From: Alphaproteobacteria bacterium
Lineage (GTDB): Bacteria; Pseudomonadota; Alphaproteobacteria; Rickettsiales; VGDC01
Length of the DNA stretch: 6,359 nucleotides
Assembly: GCA_016869895.1 (NCBI GenBank)
Contig: VGDC01000124.1
Coordinates: 1-6,359 of the forward strand
Reading direction: 5' to 3'
In this document: in pieces, positions 4,479 to 6,359 of the stretch
Layout of the letters: every line of letters starts with the position of its first letter
Position numbering within the stretch: the first letter of the stretch is position 1
The notes under the pieces: generated by a model
Seen by the model: only the letters and a program-made list of their open reading frames with translations
Told to the model about the DNA's origin: nothing
Databases searched by the model: none
Program-made: the position numbers and the translations under genes

Positions 4479-6092
4479 GTGCACAAAATCCTTTCCTGCC
4501 TTGTCGCAATCGTTTTCACCGTGTTGGCATCGGGTGCCATCGCCAAAGCGCCGATTCCCATGGAAGCACCGGCGGCAGAAGCACCCGCGCCGCAAGCCTA
4601 CGACCAGTTCTCGCGCCTGTCTCCGCGTGGTACGTTCCGTGGATTCCTGAAGGCCGTGGGCGAGGAGGATTACGCCCTCGCCGCCAATTACCTGAACCTG
4701 TCGAAACTGCCGCGCGCCCAACGCGAGCAAGGGGCAGACCTCGCCCAGCAACTGCGCGTGTTGCTCGACCGCAAGGGGCTGATTCCGCCGGATGGCACAT
4801 TAAGCGAATCGCCGGACGGGAATTTGGATGACGGGCTGGCCGCCGATCTTGAGGACGTGGCCAGCATCCGCAACGAAGAAGGGCCAATCCCCGTGCAGCT
4901 GGAGCGCGTCGAAGTGGAGGGGCAGCAGATATGGCTCATCTCCACTGGGCTTGTCAGCCGCATCAAGAGCCTAGCGAAAGAGGCCGAACCGACCCTGCTT
5001 GAACGCATCATCGGCCAGCATACGGACGACCTGAAAATCAGAGGCGTACCTGCCGCCCACTGGCTGGCGATGGTGATGCTCTATGCCGTCACATGGTTTG
5101 TCGCTGGTGCTTTGTCGCGCGCAATCATCACCGCCATACGCGCCATTTTCCGTGAAAAAGCGCAGGAAGACGCGTCACTGGAATTGAAAATCTGCTCCAT
5201 CCTTGCGTTCCGCAAACCCCTGCAGATTTTCCTGACCGCCGCCGGCGTCATCTTCCTCGCGGTGATGATCGGCGTTTCGGCCACTGTCCGACACTTCTTC
5301 ATGCCGGTCAACATCGTGCTCGCCTTCAGCGGCATCGGGCTGTTCGTGTGGAGTCTCATCAACGTCATCATCACCCGCATCGAACGGCGCTCATCCTCGC
5401 GCAACCTGCATAACGTCAGCTCCATCCTGACCTTCGCGCGGCGCGGCATCAAGCTGATACTGCTGGTCATCACCGCCATCATCATCCTCAATGCCATCGG
5501 CATCGATGTGACGGCAGGGCTGGCTGCACTCGGCATCGGCGGTATCGCTTTGGCTCTGGGCGCGCAGAAAACGCTGGAGAACTTCATCGGCAGCATTTCC
5601 ATCGTCGCTGACCAGCCGTTCTATATCGGCGATTTCTGCCGCATCGGCAACACCTCCGGCGTCATCGAAGACATCGGCATGCGCTCCACCCGCATCCGCA
5701 CCAACGACCGCACCTTGGTGACCATCCCTAACGGCGAACTTTCCACCCAGCGCATCGAAAACCTCGCACGACGCAACCGCTTCCTTTTCAACCACAAAGT
5801 GGTGCTGGCTTACGGCGCGAGCTCACATGCCATACGCGAATTCGTGAAACAGGCGAAGGACATCATCGCTCAACAGCCGAAAATTTCGCATGAAAGCCGC
5901 CCTGTGCGGATGCTGGGATTCTCGGAAACGGGCTATACGGTGGAGTTCTGGTGTTATGTGCTGACGACTTCACACGATGAGTTTCTGGAAGTGCAGGAAG
6001 AGGTGCTTTACGCGCTCATCGACGCGGCGGAAAAAGCAGGCATCGAATTCTCGACCCGCACACCAGCAGTAACGGCGGGGAAAACCGTGTGA
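4479..6092 (+). CDS. MscS-family mechanosensitive channel with periplasmic N-terminal domain
   Basis: 537 residues from GTG 4479 to TGA 6090-6092. The GTG start gives a good signal peptide: a short basic start, hydrophobic core at about 4-18, and an A-K-A cleavage site at 22-24. Residues 25-194 form a soluble, presumably periplasmic domain with features known from one branch of the family, such as 'LSPRGTFRGFLKAV' at 47-60, 'ALAANYLNLS' and 'IWLISTGLVSRI'. Membrane helices follow at about 195-218, 248-266, 274-298 and 326-342, then the pore helix (TM3) at about 345-372. The TM3 segment 'GLAALGIGGIALALGAQ' and the following 'FYIGDFCRIGNTSGVIEDIGMRSTRIRT' and 'TIPNGEL' are hallmark MscS beta-domain sequences. 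By alignment with E. coli MscS, Ile356 and Leu360 occupy the Leu105/Leu109 seal and Lys364 replaces the hinge Gly113. The protein should open on membrane tension to release solutes after osmotic downshock, acting in the inner membrane, probably as a heptamer. It is much longer than E. coli MscS (286 residues) owing to the N-terminal domain and extra helices. It is transcribed alone and converges on rsmJ. Confidence 0.92.
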   Translation: MHKILSCLVAIVFTVLASGAIAKAPIPMEAPAAEAPAPQAYDQFSRLSPRGTFRGFLKAVGEEDYALAANYLNLSKLPRAQREQGADLAQQLRVLLDRKGLIPPDGTLSESPDGNLDDGLAADLEDVASIRNEEGPIPVQLERVEVEGQQIWLISTGLVSRIKSLAKEAEPTLLERIIGQHTDDLKIRGVPAAHWLAMVMLYAVTWFVAGALSRAIITAIRAIFREKAQEDASLELKICSILAFRKPLQIFLTAAGVIFLAVMIGVSATVRHFFMPVNIVLAFSGIGLFVWSLINVIITRIERRSSSRNLHNVSSILTFARRGIKLILLVITAIIILNAIGIDVTAGLAALGIGGIALALGAQKTLENFIGSISIVADQPFYIGDFCRIGNTSGVIEDIGMRSTRIRTNDRTLVTIPNGELSTQRIENLARRNRFLFNHKVVLAYGASSHAIREFVKQAKDIIAQQPKISHESRPVRMLGFSETGYTVEFWCYVLTTSHDEFLEVQEEVLYALIDAAEKAGIEFSTRTPAVTAGKTV

Positions 6093-6096
6093 CCCT

Positions 6097-6359
6097 TTAA
6101 GACGGCCCTAAGTTCGTCATGAAGACATCATATCGCGTGCTTTTACCCAGAATCTGATGGGATGGTTTCCGGATGCCGGGCATCGGATCCGCGCCGACAG
6201 GCCATTTCAGAACCACACGTTTTTTCGCACAGGCCAATGCCACCTGCATCAATGCTGTTTGGTCTGCATCCATGCCGACGATTTTGCGCAGGATACGCAT
6301 TTCTTTTTTAACGAGCGCCGTGTTACCGCGCGGCGGATGCATCGGGTCGACGAGCACGA
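6097..6359 (-). CDS. rsmJ: 16S rRNA m2G1516 methyltransferase RsmJ, C-terminal part
   Basis: The frame is open to the right edge, so the gene is partial; about 87 C-terminal residues of a protein that is about 250 long in E. coli are visible, ending at TAA 6099-6097. The GTG at 6357-6355 is an internal Val, not a start. The segment 'VLVDPMHPPRGNTALVKKEMRILRKIVG' (in two adjoining stretches: the catalytic DPM-x-P motif, then the ALVKKEMR helix) matches the RsmJ/YhiQ signature, followed by 'DADQTALMQVALACAKKRVVLKWP' and a final 'GKSTRYDVF', close to the family's RYDVY ending. RsmJ uses S-adenosylmethionine to methylate N2 of G1516 in the small-subunit rRNA, in the cytoplasm. The Rossmann SAM-binding half lies outside the window. 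The stop is 4 bp from the stop of the convergent channel gene. Confidence 0.88.
   Translation of the reverse strand, partial: VLVDPMHPPRGNTALVKKEMRILRKIVGMDADQTALMQVALACAKKRVVLKWPVGADPMPGIRKPSHQILGKSTRYDVFMTNLGPS

Noticed and set aside
4212..4489. Three copies of CACAAAAT at 4212, 4292 and 4482
   Set aside because: The spacing is irregular and the third copy is inside the channel coding region; an AT-biased 8-mer in this stretch is likely chance.
4421..4831. A plus-strand frame with a signal-like start (ATG 4421) that overlaps the MscS-family start in another frame
   Set aside because: After the overlap it becomes Arg/Pro/Ala-rich shadow sequence of the channel gene. The GTG 4479 frame gives a complete signal peptide with an A-K-A cleavage site, so a frameshift need not be invoked.
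6080..6120. Short CCGT/ACGG and GACG/CGTC complementary pairs near the convergent stops
   Set aside because: Stems of only four base pairs without a T-tract are too weak to call a terminator.

Overview
The window looks like chromosomal DNA of a Gram-negative bacterium, most likely an alphaproteobacterium. The basis is the style of the Tad pilus proteins at the left edge, a moderately GC-rich coding bias, and resemblance of the other genes to proteobacterial families; this is inference and no taxonomic marker is present. There is no RNA gene, mobile element or CRISPR array.

Layout. (1) Positions 1-1891, plus strand: the 3' end of a TadE-like minor pilin/pilus-assembly gene, then after a 16-bp gap with a strong ribosome binding site a complete TadG-like gene (membrane anchor plus von Willebrand A domain). 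They look like the tail of a tad (Flp/type IVc pilus) operon. (2) Positions 1906-1937: a strong hairpin with an A-tract on one side and a T-tract on the other, serving as a shared terminator for two convergent genes. (3) Positions 1958-4105, minus strand: a 715-residue membrane glycosyltransferase of family GT2, cellulose-synthase-like, with all catalytic motifs and an unusually long helical insert. (4) Positions 4106-4478: a 373-bp divergent intergenic region. It holds a candidate promoter for the glycosyltransferase, an inverted repeat at its predicted start point, a three-unit degenerate direct repeat with a period near 31-32 bp, and a weak candidate promoter for the rightward gene. (5) Positions 4479-6092, plus strand: a mechanosensitive channel of the MscS family with a signal peptide and a large N-terminal periplasmic domain. 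(6) Positions 6097-6359, minus strand: the 3' part of rsmJ (16S rRNA m2G1516 methyltransferase), convergent with the channel gene and only 4 bp from it.

How the genes may work together. The Tad proteins and the polysaccharide-type glycosyltransferase both act at the cell envelope and could both serve surface attachment, but they are on opposite strands with a terminator between them, so no shared operon is implied. The MscS channel protects against osmotic downshock, and rsmJ is a housekeeping rRNA modification gene. I see no clear sign of a new multi-gene system. The most unusual items are the repeat architecture of the divergent promoter region and the insert in the glycosyltransferase.
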